From Cylindrodendrum hubeiense (Eukaryota; Ascomycota; Sordariomycetes; Hypocreales; Nectriaceae), in NCBI GenBank assembly GCA_014621425.1, contig JAANBB010000098.1, positions 43,577 through 107,576 on the forward strand: 64,000 bases of DNA. The letters are read 5' to 3'. Below, piece by piece: positions 43,046 through 53,794 of this stretch. A program made the position numbers and the translations under genes. The notes below the pieces were generated by a model that saw nothing but the letters and a program-made list of their open reading frames with translations, did no database searches and was not told the DNA's origin. The stretch's first letter is position 1. Every line of letters starts with the position of its first letter.

Positions 43046-44315
43046 ATGGCGGACGCCGGATTCATCAAGCCCGACCCCGAGGCTACTGCCTCTCCCGCTC
43101 CCGCCGAGGAGGACGACCTCTACGAAGATGCCGGCGACCTCGAATTCTTCGATAAGAGCATCCAGAACAGCCCCTTTGAGACCCTCTACCTCGCGCGTGT
43201 CCCCAAGTACATGTGGGACGCGTGGGTGAAGATGACGGAGCGACTCGGCGACGACGACGAGATCCAAATTGGAACACTGCGCACATGGCCCGAGACCAAG
43301 CCTGATGGAACCAAGGACGTATGCAACATCTACAATCCAAATACTCCCAATACCTGCGTTTCTGACATCGTGCTAGACCAAGTTGCGCATGCTGCTTCAT
43401 CCCGGGTGCCCAGAGCACCAGCTTATCCCCCGCGAATACGACCTTGAGGTTCTCGACGCAAACGTCAACAATCACTTCATCTTCAGCGAAGAGGATCTGC
43501 CAGGCTTCAAGGCGCGCACCAAAGCCCGTCAAGACGCGTCTAACGCCGGAATCCCAGCATCGATTCTGCGACAGAGAGCTGCTGCCGCTAGCGGTGCTGA
43601 GCGGCCGACGTACGATCGGAGGACTCGATTCCAGCCATACTACCGCAAGGCGGTGCCAAGTTTGTCATCACCTTGCTGGCTGCCTGCCTCCATGCTAATT
43701 TGATATTACAGAGCGAACCAAGGTATTTGGAAAAATCCACTACGACGTCCGTGTAGAGCCTAGAGACGTCCAGGAGGAGGAGCGTCTTTTGGCGCAACGT
43801 CTCATGGATGCCGAGCAATCAAAGTCGAAGCTCCAGATCATCAGCCGCAACAAGGCATCCTCTATCATTAACCCCGGTACTGCTGGCGCAGTCAGCTGGG
43901 GAGGCAACTTCATCGTATGTACCCATCATCCCCCAACGCGTCTCCTCATCGCTCACATTGCATCCAGAAAAACACGGCGCCGATTATCAAGCCCAAGAAG
44001 GGCGAGGTGTTCAAGGCCGCTCGTATCCCCAAGAACCAGCTTTTGGATCTTATTTTCGACTGCTTCCGTCAGTACCAGTACTGGTCTATGAAGGCGCTTC
44101 GACAGAAGCTGCACCAGCCCGACACATATTTGCGTCAAGTCCTGGAAGATGTTGCTGTTTTGAATAAGAGTGGCCGGTTTGCCAATCACTACTGCCTCAG
44201 CGATGCCTACCGAGACAAGGGTGGCTCGGAGTCGAAGGAGGCTGCGGCGGAGGCGGTTGATGACGGCGATGACGACGAGGGCGAGGAGATGGAGGACGTG
44301 TTGCCCACGCAGTAG
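43046..44315 (+). CDS. TFG2: TFIIF beta subunit (RAP30/Tfg2)
   Basis: Exons 43046-43318, 43377-43659, 43712-43914 and 43968-44315, in phase; 368 aa. An acidic head is followed by the dimerisation barrel (FETLYLARVPKYMWDAWVKM, TKLRMLLHPGCPEHQLIPREYDL). The linker QPYYRKAVPKRTKVFGKIHYDV is the conserved region after the barrel; it confirms that the second intron uses the donor at 43660 (CCAA^GTTTGT), not the GTGCCA five bases upstream. The C-terminal winged helix has LLDLIFDCFRQYQYWSMKALRQ and LEDVAVLNKSGRFANHY. TFIIF escorts RNA polymerase II into the preinitiation complex. Confidence 0.95.
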
Positions 44316-44865
44316 TGTCGTGGAAGTTGTTCACATGTCCCAGAATCGGCAAAACTCGACGGGTACATTTTTGTAAGTTTAACTGTTGGTGTTCGGGGTA
44401 AAGGCATCGAGGCCAGGGTTTTTAGAGTATGATACCCTTTATTATTAGAGATTAGGACAGACAAGAAGCCAGCGCAAACTTGCCCTCGAAAGGGGCTCCT
44501 GATCACTTGATGTTGAGTTGGCTTGGCGTTCGGGTGAGCTGCGAAGTGAAGTGAAGTGAAATGGACCAAGGCAATCCGGCTCTTTAAAGCTCCACACTGG
44601 GCATTCTGTAAGCATCCACACCCGCAGCTACGTAATTCATCTTCTTCCCCGCACGCCATTGATCATGAAGCGGCTTTAGGTCGGAATGGATTGATCAGCT
44701 GTCAACTATCTAGTGATTACGCCTTGGTGGCGGAACACCTCGGGTCATAAATAAGTCTGTCGCCAGCCAACAAACGCCCCTGACTCCATTTCACTTTCCA
44801 ACGTCATTTACATAGTTCACCAGCGTCCCCCTCTGTCTCTAAGAGACGGGCCCCCATCCGCAACA
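44316..44865. other. Intergenic region between TFG2 and the HAD phosphatase gene
   Basis: 550 bases with no gene; includes a (GAAGT)n-like short run at about 44540-44560. Otherwise 3' flank and promoter. Confidence 0.5.
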
Positions 44866-45675
44866 ATGCATCTAATCTTCGATTTTGACGGAACCATCAC
44901 CCAACAAGATACCATTGGGGTACTCGCAAACTCGGCCATTGAGTATCAGAAGCGCTACCGTGGCGAGGACCTACAGCCTGAATGGGATCAAGTAGTCCGG
45001 TCTTACATGGATGACTCCCAGCGCTACAGCAGCGAGCACCCGATGCAAGCGGAGGAACGCATATGCGTCGAAGAGGAAATTCGCTTTCTATCGGGAATGA
45101 AGGATGTCGAAGAGACGTCCCTGCACCGTGTTGCGGCGTCACAGGTCTTCGCCGGTCTCGACGCCGAGAAGCTACGGCGCGCTGGCGAGGAGGCTGTAAA
45201 GAGCGGCAAGGTCAAGATCCGAGAGGGCTTTGAAGATTTGATCAGCCTTGTGGAAGAGAAGGGATGGGATGTGTGTATCGTCTCAGTGAACTGGTCCCGT
45301 GCCTTTATCGAGGGCGTGCTCCTCCCGCACCATATCCGCGTCATCGCCAACGAGCCGCATGCCGACGGATCGATCCTAGGGCCTGAGTTCCTGGGCGGGC
45401 GGATGACCAACGGCCACGAGAAGCGGGAAGCGTTAGATCACGTCGTGACGGACAAGAGCAAGCGGGTCGTCTACTTCGGGGACTCGACGACGGACATGGA
45501 GTGTCTCCTGGAAGGCGGCATCGTTATTTCGAATGATGAAGCATCCTCGCTGATGCGCACGCTGCGCAGGGTGGGCGAGCCTGTGCCGCATGTTGGCGAA
45601 CGGGAGACTACGTCAACCCTGATGTGGGCAAGAGACTTTCGGGAGGTGTTGGAGAGCGGTGTATTGCATGATTAG
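44866..45675 (+). CDS. HAD-superfamily phosphatase, phosphoserine-phosphatase-like
   Basis: Single exon, 269 aa. HAD motif I is at the very N-terminus: IFDFDGTIT with nucleophile Asp6 and Asp8. A helical cap follows (residues about 20-100), then motif II WDVCIVSVNWS, a motif III Lys in the KREALDHVV region, and motif IV VVYFGDSTTDMECL. The layout resembles phosphoserine phosphatase, MtnX and yeast Pyp1/YNL010W. The substrate, a small phosphorylated metabolite or polyol, cannot be fixed from sequence. No signal or membrane segment. It is the last conserved-looking gene before the AT-richer accessory stretch. Confidence 0.88.
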   Translation: MHLIFDFDGTITQQDTIGVLANSAIEYQKRYRGEDLQPEWDQVVRSYMDDSQRYSSEHPMQAEERICVEEEIRFLSGMKDVEETSLHRVAASQVFAGLDAEKLRRAGEEAVKSGKVKIREGFEDLISLVEEKGWDVCIVSVNWSRAFIEGVLLPHHIRVIANEPHADGSILGPEFLGGRMTNGHEKREALDHVVTDKSKRVVYFGDSTTDMECLLEGGIVISNDEASSLMRTLRRVGEPVPHVGERETTSTLMWARDFREVLESGVLHD

Positions 45676-46056
45676 AGTGCTAGCGTGTGGCAGCTCCGCG
45701 TTTCTGTGATTTTCTTCTGCGACAAATGTTTGTGAATAAGCGGTTGCTTGCAGATACAGTGCTGGCCTGGGGAGAGCTTCTTTGTTATTATGCATGATGT
45801 CCAGTGGGGAGTTGTTCCCGTGCTTTACTGGCTATGTTCCGTTGTTGGCAGTACAAGGCGCATGAAAAACAGGTGAACAACGAAATGAGGCAACCCCCGC
45901 TAGCAGTATAAATTCAAGACCGATGTCTGTTTCTCGCCCTCCTTCATCTAGAGGAAATGAGGTAAAGCCAAAAGTCTTCAGCATCCAGGAGCTATCGAGA
46001 GAGACATCCCGGCTCTGACGGAAACATAGAACTACTCAACAGCACTCAATACGACC
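45676..46056. other. Intergenic, start of the accessory stretch
   Basis: 381 bases with no gene recognised. Base composition shifts toward A/T here and stays so to about 48.1 kb. Confidence 0.5.
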
Positions 46057-46371
46057 ATGTGTGTTTACGTACGCTCTATCTTCTCCTGTAGCCACCATGT
46101 CTGGGGCCGGCGCGTGAAGCGATGCGACATTGCCGAGGATCACCGACTGGGTAAGTTGCCCTTCGGCTGCCAAATGCGCAAGCCACACGGCCTTATGTCG
46201 CGGAAGCTGCAGCGAAAGTGCGACAAGTGTAGGCGGCTGGACAATAAACTAAAAAGGGTCAAGGCTGGGATGGAGTCATTCAAGGCGACTTTGCGGAAGA
46301 TGGGGGTGTCGGAAGAGGAGAATCGGGGAGAGGAGCAGGAGAAAGAACCCGAGGGTACTAGTGCTGTTTGA
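46057..46371 (+). CDS. Small Cys/His-rich hypothetical protein
   Basis: Intronless frame, 104 aa, with ATG in ACCATGTG context. The first 60 residues have spaced Cys and His (Cys2, CSHH, RRVKRCDIAEDH, PFGCQMRKPHG, RKCDKCRRLD), which could chelate a metal, followed by a basic helix and a Glu-rich tail (SEEENRGEEQEKEPEG). Small fungal proteins with an MCxx start and scattered CxxC/CH pairs are common in Hypocreales genomes but have no known role. The Cys/His spacing and charged tail make it more protein-like than the random frames nearby, but there is no second support such as introns. It could be non-coding. Confidence 0.5.
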   Translation: MCVYVRSIFSCSHHVWGRRVKRCDIAEDHRLGKLPFGCQMRKPHGLMSRKLQRKCDKCRRLDNKLKRVKAGMESFKATLRKMGVSEEENRGEEQEKEPEGTSAV

Positions 46372-46732
46372 TGCGAAACGTCCTACAGTATATATTGGAC
46401 CCATTTCTCACCTTGAACCACGGAATGATATTCGTGTGTGCTGGTCTCATGGGTGACTTTCTCTCCGACTGTATTAACAACTATTGCTGTTCATACACTC
46501 GTACAGCGATTTCAAACGAGAACTATGAGCGCAGCAATTGTAACATGTTAAGGGGGAACTTCTAGGAAGACTAATTACTAGTGTTTGCAATTCTAATACT
46601 GGCTTTTACTTTATTAATTAATGAGATCTAACAATGCAGAAGTGTTTACGTTATGGAAGTATGCCCAGGGGCTTGATACATTGAGTCAGTTGTGACTTAG
46701 ATGCTAAAGTTTGTATTGGTGTACATATGTTC
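46372..46732. other. AT-rich intergenic
   Basis: 361 bases, among the most AT-rich in the window (TTTACTTTATTAATTAATGAG near 46604). No gene or repeat recognised. Confidence 0.55.
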
Positions 46733-47641
46733 CTAGTTCGGCGTGACAGGGGTCTGCCGAAGAGAGTCAGGCGTTTCTTCTTCTGGCATGGAATCATCAA
46801 GGTTCGGCGTAGTAGGGAAAGTCGAAATAGGTTCTGGCACGGAATCAAGGAGCTGGTTGTTGAAGTGAGAGAGGGAAGGGATTTCATCCATGCCGTAGGT
46901 GCCAGATTCCACAACGTGGCTTGGAATTTTATTGACATCGGGGTAGAAATCCCAGCCGCTCGACATGAAAGCTGGCGTGATCAAGGTGACGGACAAATCT
47001 GGATCGAGGGATGACCGGAGGAGCGCCATCGTGAGTGTTCTTCCAGGATGGCCACGAGGCTTGCTGTAGTCTAGGTAAAATTCTACACCGTAGTATCCAT
47101 GGGCAAAGAGCAGGAGGACAACTTGACGAGGTGGACTAAACTGTTTTGCTAGCGCGCATGCCCCCCGGATCTCCGAAATCAGCGCTGGGATGATGCTGGC
47201 GGACTCGCAGGTAGTGAATGGCGTGAGTTCCCTTCGCTGAACGAGGTCTCCATTGAAGACAGCCTTGCTGTAATTGTCCGAATCGTCGTGCAAAAACCCA
47301 AGGGGCATGGCCGGGCTTTGGGCGATAAACCAAAGAAGGGATTCTTCAGAAGCAACACTTAGCCAAGTCTGCCTGGCCCCAACGTGTCTCAAAGCGTAGT
47401 TGAACGCGCAGAAGTTGGATATAAGACACCCGTGACCCCTGAACGGGTCTGCTTGGTCGATCGGAACGCCGCAAACTCCGAGGATAATAGCATCTCGTCG
47501 AATCTGGCGTGTGGTATCAGACACAGTTTGGGAGCGCCTGAGGAAATTTTGAGTATAATTCGCCATTGGGTGGTATTGTTTGTTGGTAGGTGTGCCTTTT
47601 GTATTGATGAGCAAGTTTATATCGACCATGAACTTCCACAT
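46733..47641 (-). CDS. Fungal hypothetical protein resembling a caspase-like family, without the expected Cys
   Basis: Single exon, 302 aa from the ATG at 47641; an internal Met (MANYTQ, residue 26) is an alternative start. No signal peptide or membrane segment. The core reads IILGVCGVPIDQADPF, NFCAFNYALRHVGARQTWLSV, then a hydrophobic strand ending in His-Gly (VVLLLFAHGYYGVEFYL), LTMALLRSSL, a strand LSVTLITPAFMSSGWDFYPDVN, and a low-complexity acidic/Pro tail. A strand followed by HG and later a strand followed by a Cys-x-Ser-Gly turn is the layout of caspase-like folds, and I recall Fusarium hypothetical proteins with TSCYSGGW at this place. Here the segment is TPAFMSSGW, so no Cys is present. 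Family placement is inference; function is unknown and catalysis doubtful. Confidence 0.65.
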   Translation of the reverse strand: MWKFMVDINLLINTKGTPTNKQYHPMANYTQNFLRRSQTVSDTTRQIRRDAIILGVCGVPIDQADPFRGHGCLISNFCAFNYALRHVGARQTWLSVASEESLLWFIAQSPAMPLGFLHDDSDNYSKAVFNGDLVQRRELTPFTTCESASIIPALISEIRGACALAKQFSPPRQVVLLLFAHGYYGVEFYLDYSKPRGHPGRTLTMALLRSSLDPDLSVTLITPAFMSSGWDFYPDVNKIPSHVVESGTYGMDEIPSLSHFNNQLLDSVPEPISTFPTTPNLDDSMPEEETPDSLRQTPVTPN

Positions 47642-48171
47642 GAAAAGGAACAGGAACAGAGGTTGACCTCAACAAGACCCAGCGATGAGCCTAGAAGACA
47701 CTATATGTAGACTATTGAATGACTGTACTGAGGTAGGTCCCCAAAACCCAGGCTACAGGCTTATATATTAGGATACTCGGAGATGTCAGGGTATCTTATG
47801 TGTTGTGGTTCAGGGTAATGTTGTCATTTTCAGGCAACAAAGTTATTGCCAACAGGAGCAGGTTCCAGCAAGGTTGTACAGGAGCAAGGTTCGAGAAAGA
47901 AAGGTCCAGACGCAAAGAGGGCGCTCAATAACTCTGTCACACAGAATAAATTTATTACAAGGCTTATTACTAGGCTTGTAACAAGTGTCGGGGGAGTTTA
48001 TTTTTAGCGTTTATGTATAAGAGATGGGACAATTCATTCTAGGAAATAACTGTTCTGCTGCAAATAACAAATGGTGTGTGCACGAATAGCAATACTCAAA
48101 AACACACGACGTCTCATGTACACGCACCGTTCAACCTCCACTCTCTCTTCTGTTCCACAGCAACATCAAAC
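47642..48171. other. AT-rich intergenic
   Basis: 530 bases with no gene. Contains AGGCTTATTACTAGGCTTGTAACAAG, an imperfect repeat, near 47960-47985. No mobile-element end is recognisable. Confidence 0.5.
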
Positions 48172-50260
48172 CTATACCGCCGTCGACCGCTGATTCATAC
48201 TCCACATCCTTGCCTCCATGATTTGCCGCTGCCGCATGCTTACGCTGCGTCCCAGGCCATTCTCGTCACCGTCCTTCATCGTCGAGTCCACAGCTTCGAG
48301 GTCGGACATGTCCTCCTTCACCCGGGCCTTCTCGTCGCGCCGTGCTGACAGGTAGAAGAAGTCGTGGACGAAGCTCTTGTCCAGGGTGCGCGGCTTGCCG
48401 TCGGCTGTCCAGAAACGTTCTTCGCTGAGCTCCTGCGAGAGGTGTCGCCTGAAGTACCGGTCCTGGACCACCCACCACGCCCGCCAGAAGACCAGGATGA
48501 AGACCGTCAGGGGGATCACGGTTGCCCAGAAGATCCAGAAATTCTGGCTGAAACGCTTGACGTTGCCTGTACCAGCCTTTGCACCTGGATCGTCCTCCTC
48601 GTCGGGACCAAGCCAGTCGAACATGGACATGCCCCACAGACTGCTGAGGAACTCGCCAGGGAGGAAGATGGCTGTGATGACAGCCAAGGCCTTCATCGCA
48701 GAGCTGTCTCGCGAAGATGCTACCGCCATACGCGCGTTCAGCACGTTGTCTTCCTGAGCCATCTTACTGTAGATCTAGGACGAGTTAGTGGTGGGTTTAG
48801 ACATGTGCGATTTTAGGGGTAACTCACCATATCGATCTGCGCGCGGCACCTAGCCTCCGACATGCGCCTATCGGTTTCAAGGCCCATGCAGAGTCTCAGC
48901 AATCCATCGAGATACTGCCTGATCTCGTGCCAGTGTGAACCTAGCGAGTCGCCGTCCATTTCTCCCTCGGGAACCTGGATTCTAAACCTCGGCGGGAGTA
49001 CCGGGCTCACCGGAGGTGGACCTCGTTCTGGATCCAACAACATGGGGCTCAGCATGCTGAGGTCCTGGCCGAACTGAGGCGAACTCCCCATGCGCTCGGC
49101 GAGTTCATCGCCGGCCAAGATCAAGACCTTGACGGCGCGCTCCATCCAGCGAATGGTGTCAAGAAGCTTGATGGTGTCTTTCAACACCTCGTGGGCTCTC
49201 TTCATGAGGTTTGCCATGGTCATGGGGCCCCAAGTGACCTTGCCATTCTCGTCTCTGCTCAATTGACGTCTCAGGCGGAAGGGGGACGGTTCCTCGGTAT
49301 CGAAGCCGGCGATGTTGCTGACATCATGCTCCAGGGCTGCCACATTCATGTTGTTGTCAGAGACAGCTTCTTCACAGCGCATAAATTGCACCTGGAGAAG
49401 CACGACGGGCATGATGAGTGGATGGGCCCAGTGAGCTCGGCATGACTCCAGACGATGATCGTACTCATCGAGGTCGTCGAGGTTGTGCCTTCTGGGTTCC
49501 CAGGATTGCCGGACCAATATGGTCGCCGAACGACTGTGGACATTGTATGTCATGGAAAGGAAATCGCAAGGCGTCCTGGGCATTTCAGAAAATGACAGAA
49601 TCACACCTGTATCTGTCAGCGCGAGCTACAAGTAGAAGTTCACTTCCCATGTACTCACTCAACTCAGATCTGTCCTTGGACCAAAACCGCGATTCCGTTG
49701 TTGTACGGGTCGAATACTGGAGAGTTGCAGGATGCAGATTCATGGCGGCTAGGTCGCCCACAGTCATGCTGAGGATATCCCGGCCGCCATCTGCGGGTGT
49801 CCTACGTTTGAAGCAGATACTAAACTAATTAGTCTCTTATTTCAAGGAGGACGTTATGCTGTAGACGTACACTCTACGGATCCGACCTTCCATCCGGGAC
49901 GAAGGAGACTCGGTGCCGTCTGGCTTGCGAAATTCACCCTGATAAGTTAGCGGCCTGATCAGATAGCTCTCGTTATACAAAACGTACGTTACGATCCAGG
50001 AGGAAACCATGACGGAAGGCTAGATCAAACAAGGTGGTGCCTGATGCGTCGTCTCGGGTGAAATGATGAGCGACATGCTCATCCTTGTCACCGAGGGAGT
50101 CGTGCGCAGCCTCGGGCGCCGAATCCTCGGGCTTCTTGTAGACGACATACTCGTCATACTCGATGTTTGAAGGGGTCCCATCTTTGGGGATGAGGACTTG
50201 ACTAGAACAGACTCGCTGATCGTAGTTGAAGAGATCTAAACCGTGGTGTACAAGACCCAT
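48172..50260 (-). CDS. CorA-like membrane protein (fungal family), 5' end uncertain
   Basis: Five exons on the minus strand: 49988-50260, 49871-49938, 49659-49819, 48828-49606 and 48172-48774; 627 aa from the ATG at 50260. Introns are 49-53 nt. Two C-terminal transmembrane helices lie near residues 440-460 (AVITAIFLPGEFLSSLWGM) and 495-515 (NFWIFWATVIPLTVFILVFW), with a long helical region before them, the CorA arrangement. The segment after the first helix is GMS instead of the GMN selectivity motif of true Mg2+ channels, so ion transport is not assured. Directly upstream, overlapping the ATG as TAATG, ends a 60-codon open frame (50260-50454) whose protein character and fit suggest it was once the N-terminus in another frame. 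The gene may therefore be 5'-broken, or the sequence may have a one-base error. Confidence 0.75.
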
Positions 50261-50454
50261 TAAGGCGGTCGCGTGTTGCCGTCGAAGTCCGACAGCATAG
50301 GCTTTCGAAAGTTAAGAACCAGGGCCACGCTGCTACGACGAGCAGCGACTCGCGGAGACATGGATTGCTGGAAGAGGTGGTTATCGAAGAAGGCACGTAG
50401 TAGACCTACGTAGGAAGATGAAAGCTGAGTGAGGTCGATCCTTTTTTCTTCCAA
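50260..50454 (-). other. Open frame abutting the CorA-like gene, probable displaced N-terminus
   Basis: An open frame of about 64 codons ends with TAA overlapping the ATG of the CorA-like gene. It reads like protein, with VALVLNFRKPMLSDFDGNTR near its end, and the main frame just before the ATG reads QHATALMGLVHHG. Both parts look like one continuous sequence shifted by one base. The frame contains only internal Met codons (MSPRVAARR, MLSDFD) and opens after a TGA, so any true start or earlier exon is unclear. Confidence 0.5.
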
Positions 50455-51121
50455 AGGAAAGATTCAACAGGACTTGAAGCGGGTCGCACGTTCTTTTGAA
50501 GCGCTGGCAACTGGAGAGCCAAGACATCGCCAACCCAACCCAACAGGGGTACCCAGCTCGCTAATGTAGCATCGGCGCAGTCGTTGGGTCTACGGGAACG
50601 TCATGATACCGCTTGTGCCCGAAGGAGCATCTACGCCTCGCTGCAGTGTTCATGTGAGCAAGAGCTGGGGTTGCAGATGCGGCTGAATAGCCGGGGGAGC
50701 CCCCGTCGAGGCATCGCCCAACCGGACACGGCGAATGAGGAGGTGAGGCTCCGCGGCCGGCGCGGGGATTACGGACCCGCCCGGGTGACCCGGCCAGGCA
50801 ACGGCGTTTGGACAGGGGTGGCGGTGGCTTAGATCCGGGGGGACTCGGGGTAACGAACTGGCTTCTGGAAAGAGTGTGGGGGGGAGGAGGTTGGGCAGCA
50901 TCGATTACTGGGCAATGCATTGTGATGCATTATGAGGTATTGTGATGCATTGGGACGATGACATGTGATGTGTTCAAGGTGAGTGAGGACCAGCCTCGTT
51001 GGGGATTGCTTCGCTTGAGGACGAGATGATGACGTCGTCTTGGCGAGATGCATTATTGGAGGAAGCGTTAGAGGAGACTGACAGCCTCTCCACCTACAGA
51101 CAACGATGCAGACAAGGCCCT

Positions 51122-51150
51122 GGTGGTCTGGTGGTCTGGTGGTCTGGTGA
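51122..51150. repeat. 8-bp tandem repeat GGTGGTCT
   Basis: Three consecutive copies of GGTGGTCT followed by a degenerate GGTGATCC. A local simple repeat with no assigned role. Confidence 0.7.
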
Positions 51151-51567
51151 TCCTCTTAACGAGGATTCCTTGATAACGAAAATTAGTCAATCATCGGCCA
51201 TCCGCAATTCCCTTGGGTCCCGTTGACTCTATCCCGAAGGATTCATGTTGGGCATCATTCGCGTCGTCCAATGCGTTGGTTGTAAGGCCCTCAGCCACAC
51301 TCGTGTGTTGGCTGCACCCCTGGCGGAATACACTTATCATTTGGCTTCACTTACCACTTGCCTAAAATGGCTCACCTTCAGGTCAGTACTCCGTACGCGC
51401 ATATCAACTCAGGTCACCAGCCTCCCGGAGGCGAATGGCAGGTGAGATATGAGGTAACAGGTCATGTGCGGAGTATTGATATCGATTGCTCCACCTGGCT
51501 GCTGCGCCGACATTGATTGTGCGAGCCAAGAAGCCCCATTGTAGTTAATACATGAACCAACCGGGAT

Positions 51568-51600
51568 TCAATTCACCCAATTCACCCAGTTCACTTAATT
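51568..51600. repeat. 10-bp tandem repeat, ATTCACCCA type
   Basis: Three adjacent units (ATTCACCCAA, TTCACCCAGT, TCACTTAATT) diverging to the right. No function inferred. Confidence 0.55.
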
Positions 51601-53794
51601 CTCCCCATACGGCGATTCCGAGTCATTGACATTCTAATTGGCAAAGGAAGAATGCCGTGACGAGGACGCGGATTGGACGCGGATTTAGAAGTTACCGGGA
51701 TACGGGAATTGTGCGGGTCTAAGACATCGTCGTCACATTGTCACATTGCTCTTGTGACTGGGCAGACGAATTCTGGCGCGTGGCTGGATTGGGAATTGAA
51801 ACTTGACTGACTCTCTGGAGAGTGTAAATATTCGTAAGCATCAGCAGCGTGTGCTCCGTAACAAGGTAAGTTAGTTCATCCACCCACTCGTGCGAATGTC
51901 TCGGGTCGGACAAGCCCAAAGCTGCCATTTCAGCCATTTCAGCCATTACCCAATCGGGGGCACAAAAAGGGGCGGGTTGCTTAGATCCGCAATCCAGCAC
52001 AAAGGGGGCAATGGAATGGGCATGAACTGGGTCAATTCCAACTACCGGCGCAAGGGCTCGACTATCGATGTGGCTTGACTAGCGCACGCCTGAACAGAAG
52101 CTGAAGGCATTCATTGTACTAACAAGGAGCTCGGAGCCCCCGCGTTGGAGCTACCAGGCCCAGCTGGTGAGCCGGCGAGAGTTGGAAAGCTTAAGTCTGG
52201 TCCTGTAATTTCGACAGTTAATTGCCGCCTTCGTTGCTCATTGGACAATAACGACAGATTGATTAAAATAACGTGTGGTGTTGATGGGGATTCCGGCGCG
52301 TCAGGGAGGACTTGGAAGGCCGCCCTCGAGGTCCCACCAGCAAGGGCAGTTGAGCTTGGCAAGGCCTGGACCGACAGCGAAAAAGCACTCTTATCTGGAC
52401 AGGACTGCACTAGAATCAGAATCCCATCTTGTTGCGCTCTCGCAAAGGTAGAACCTGGTTGCGCCACCAAGGCAAATTTCTCCCGCCCTGAGCCCTCAAG
52501 ACACGACCGTACCGGAGAGTGAGACAGTGGCTAGACACCGGGCCGCGGAGGGTCTTTTACGCGTTATTTACAGTGCTGTGCGATTGTTTTGGGGGATAAA
52601 TTTAGACCTGCGAGGTATTCGAGAGGAATGTACCGAGTATGTGAGGCCCAGTGGGTCGTGTTGTGTTGTGAGTGAAGAGTGTCAGTGAACAGGGAGGGAC
52701 AGGAGGAGATGGATGTAGAGTCGCGACATGGCAGCGTCGTGACATGGCAGAGTCGTGATATGACACAAGCTACCACAGATCTGTACTAATCCCTCTATTC
52801 CACAGTCGACAGAAGATTCTACCGACGGAGTAATTACAACAAGGACCAACCGGCCTTCTCAGGTCCAACGCCAGACCCCTGAGTGGCGCCCGCATCGTCG
52901 GTGCCACTTGATCTAACTCTAAGTCGACCCTTGGATACTCACTAAGTCATTCTCCACCAAGTCATCAACCCATTAACGCGCAACCCAAGACCAGCTTGGC
53001 ACCTTGGAACTCTTCCCGTCTGTCTTAGCGTTGAGACCATTGGCACTAGACAATCTGGACACTCTCGACACTGGCGCATTCCTCCATTCCCATCGCAGAC
53101 ATGCCACCTCGTCCACGTTTTGGCGTCAAAGTCGTAGCTGCGCTCTGCTCCATCGAGATGGCTCCTCCGCCCGCCGGCCCCATGTGGAGAGCGGCGTCGC
53201 CTTCTACAGACGCTACCGACCTGACACTAACTCACTGTCTTCGAGTCCCGCGGTTTCTGGTCCTCGAGGTGCCACGGCCGGAGCTGTTATTGACGCGCGG
53301 CTTAGACCATTGCTCTCGTCGTAGAAACTGGCGCCAACGGCTCTCCCACCAGCCCGAGCCCTCAAATGGACTAATAAGCCTGCGACAACCCCCCGGTGTT
53401 CAGACCGTCTCTGTGAACTCTTCGTTAGTTCTTCTTCTTCACGGAGCTTCCAGTGTGTTTGCCATACAGTGAGCGGATGTACGTCATCTGAGGCCTTCTT
53501 TTCCTGTCACATTCTCCGCGGTGGTTGAACGGCTTCGTACTTCTCCGCCAACACCAGCCCTCCTCGAGCATCCTCGTTCCAAATCTCAAGGTTGGGAACC
53601 ACACCTGGAGTTCAGTCCACACACTCTTTTTTCAGACCACACTGTTCTGCACCTGTCTTATCCACCACGAGGACTACACCACGAGGATCTCGAGTCAGAC
53701 CGCAAACTCGGATTTTCATAAGAAGCTGGTATTGCGCCGTCCTCTGCGACAATCCCGTCTTATCTCAACCACCATACTCAGCATCACAACAACA

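Larger units (their letters stand above)
50455..53794. other. Gene-poor 3.3-kb region between CorA-like and chitinase genes
   Basis: The longest stretch without a supported gene. It has a GC-rich block (50650-50850), GTGATGCATT direct repeats (50915-50955), an 8-bp tandem repeat (51122-51150), an AATTCACCC repeat (51568-51597), and a 52.6-52.75 kb segment with CGACATGGCAG-type duplications. Open frames at 52111-52522 and 53004-53472 are not protein-like. No transposon open frame, terminal inverted repeat or tRNA was seen. It must include the chitinase promoter and a C/T/A-rich leader (53480-53794). Confidence 0.55.

Noticed and set aside
52111..53472. Open frames of 106-125 codons on both strands in the gap upstream of the chitinase
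   Set aside because: Overlapping frames on opposite strands, no start context or domain; likely chance.
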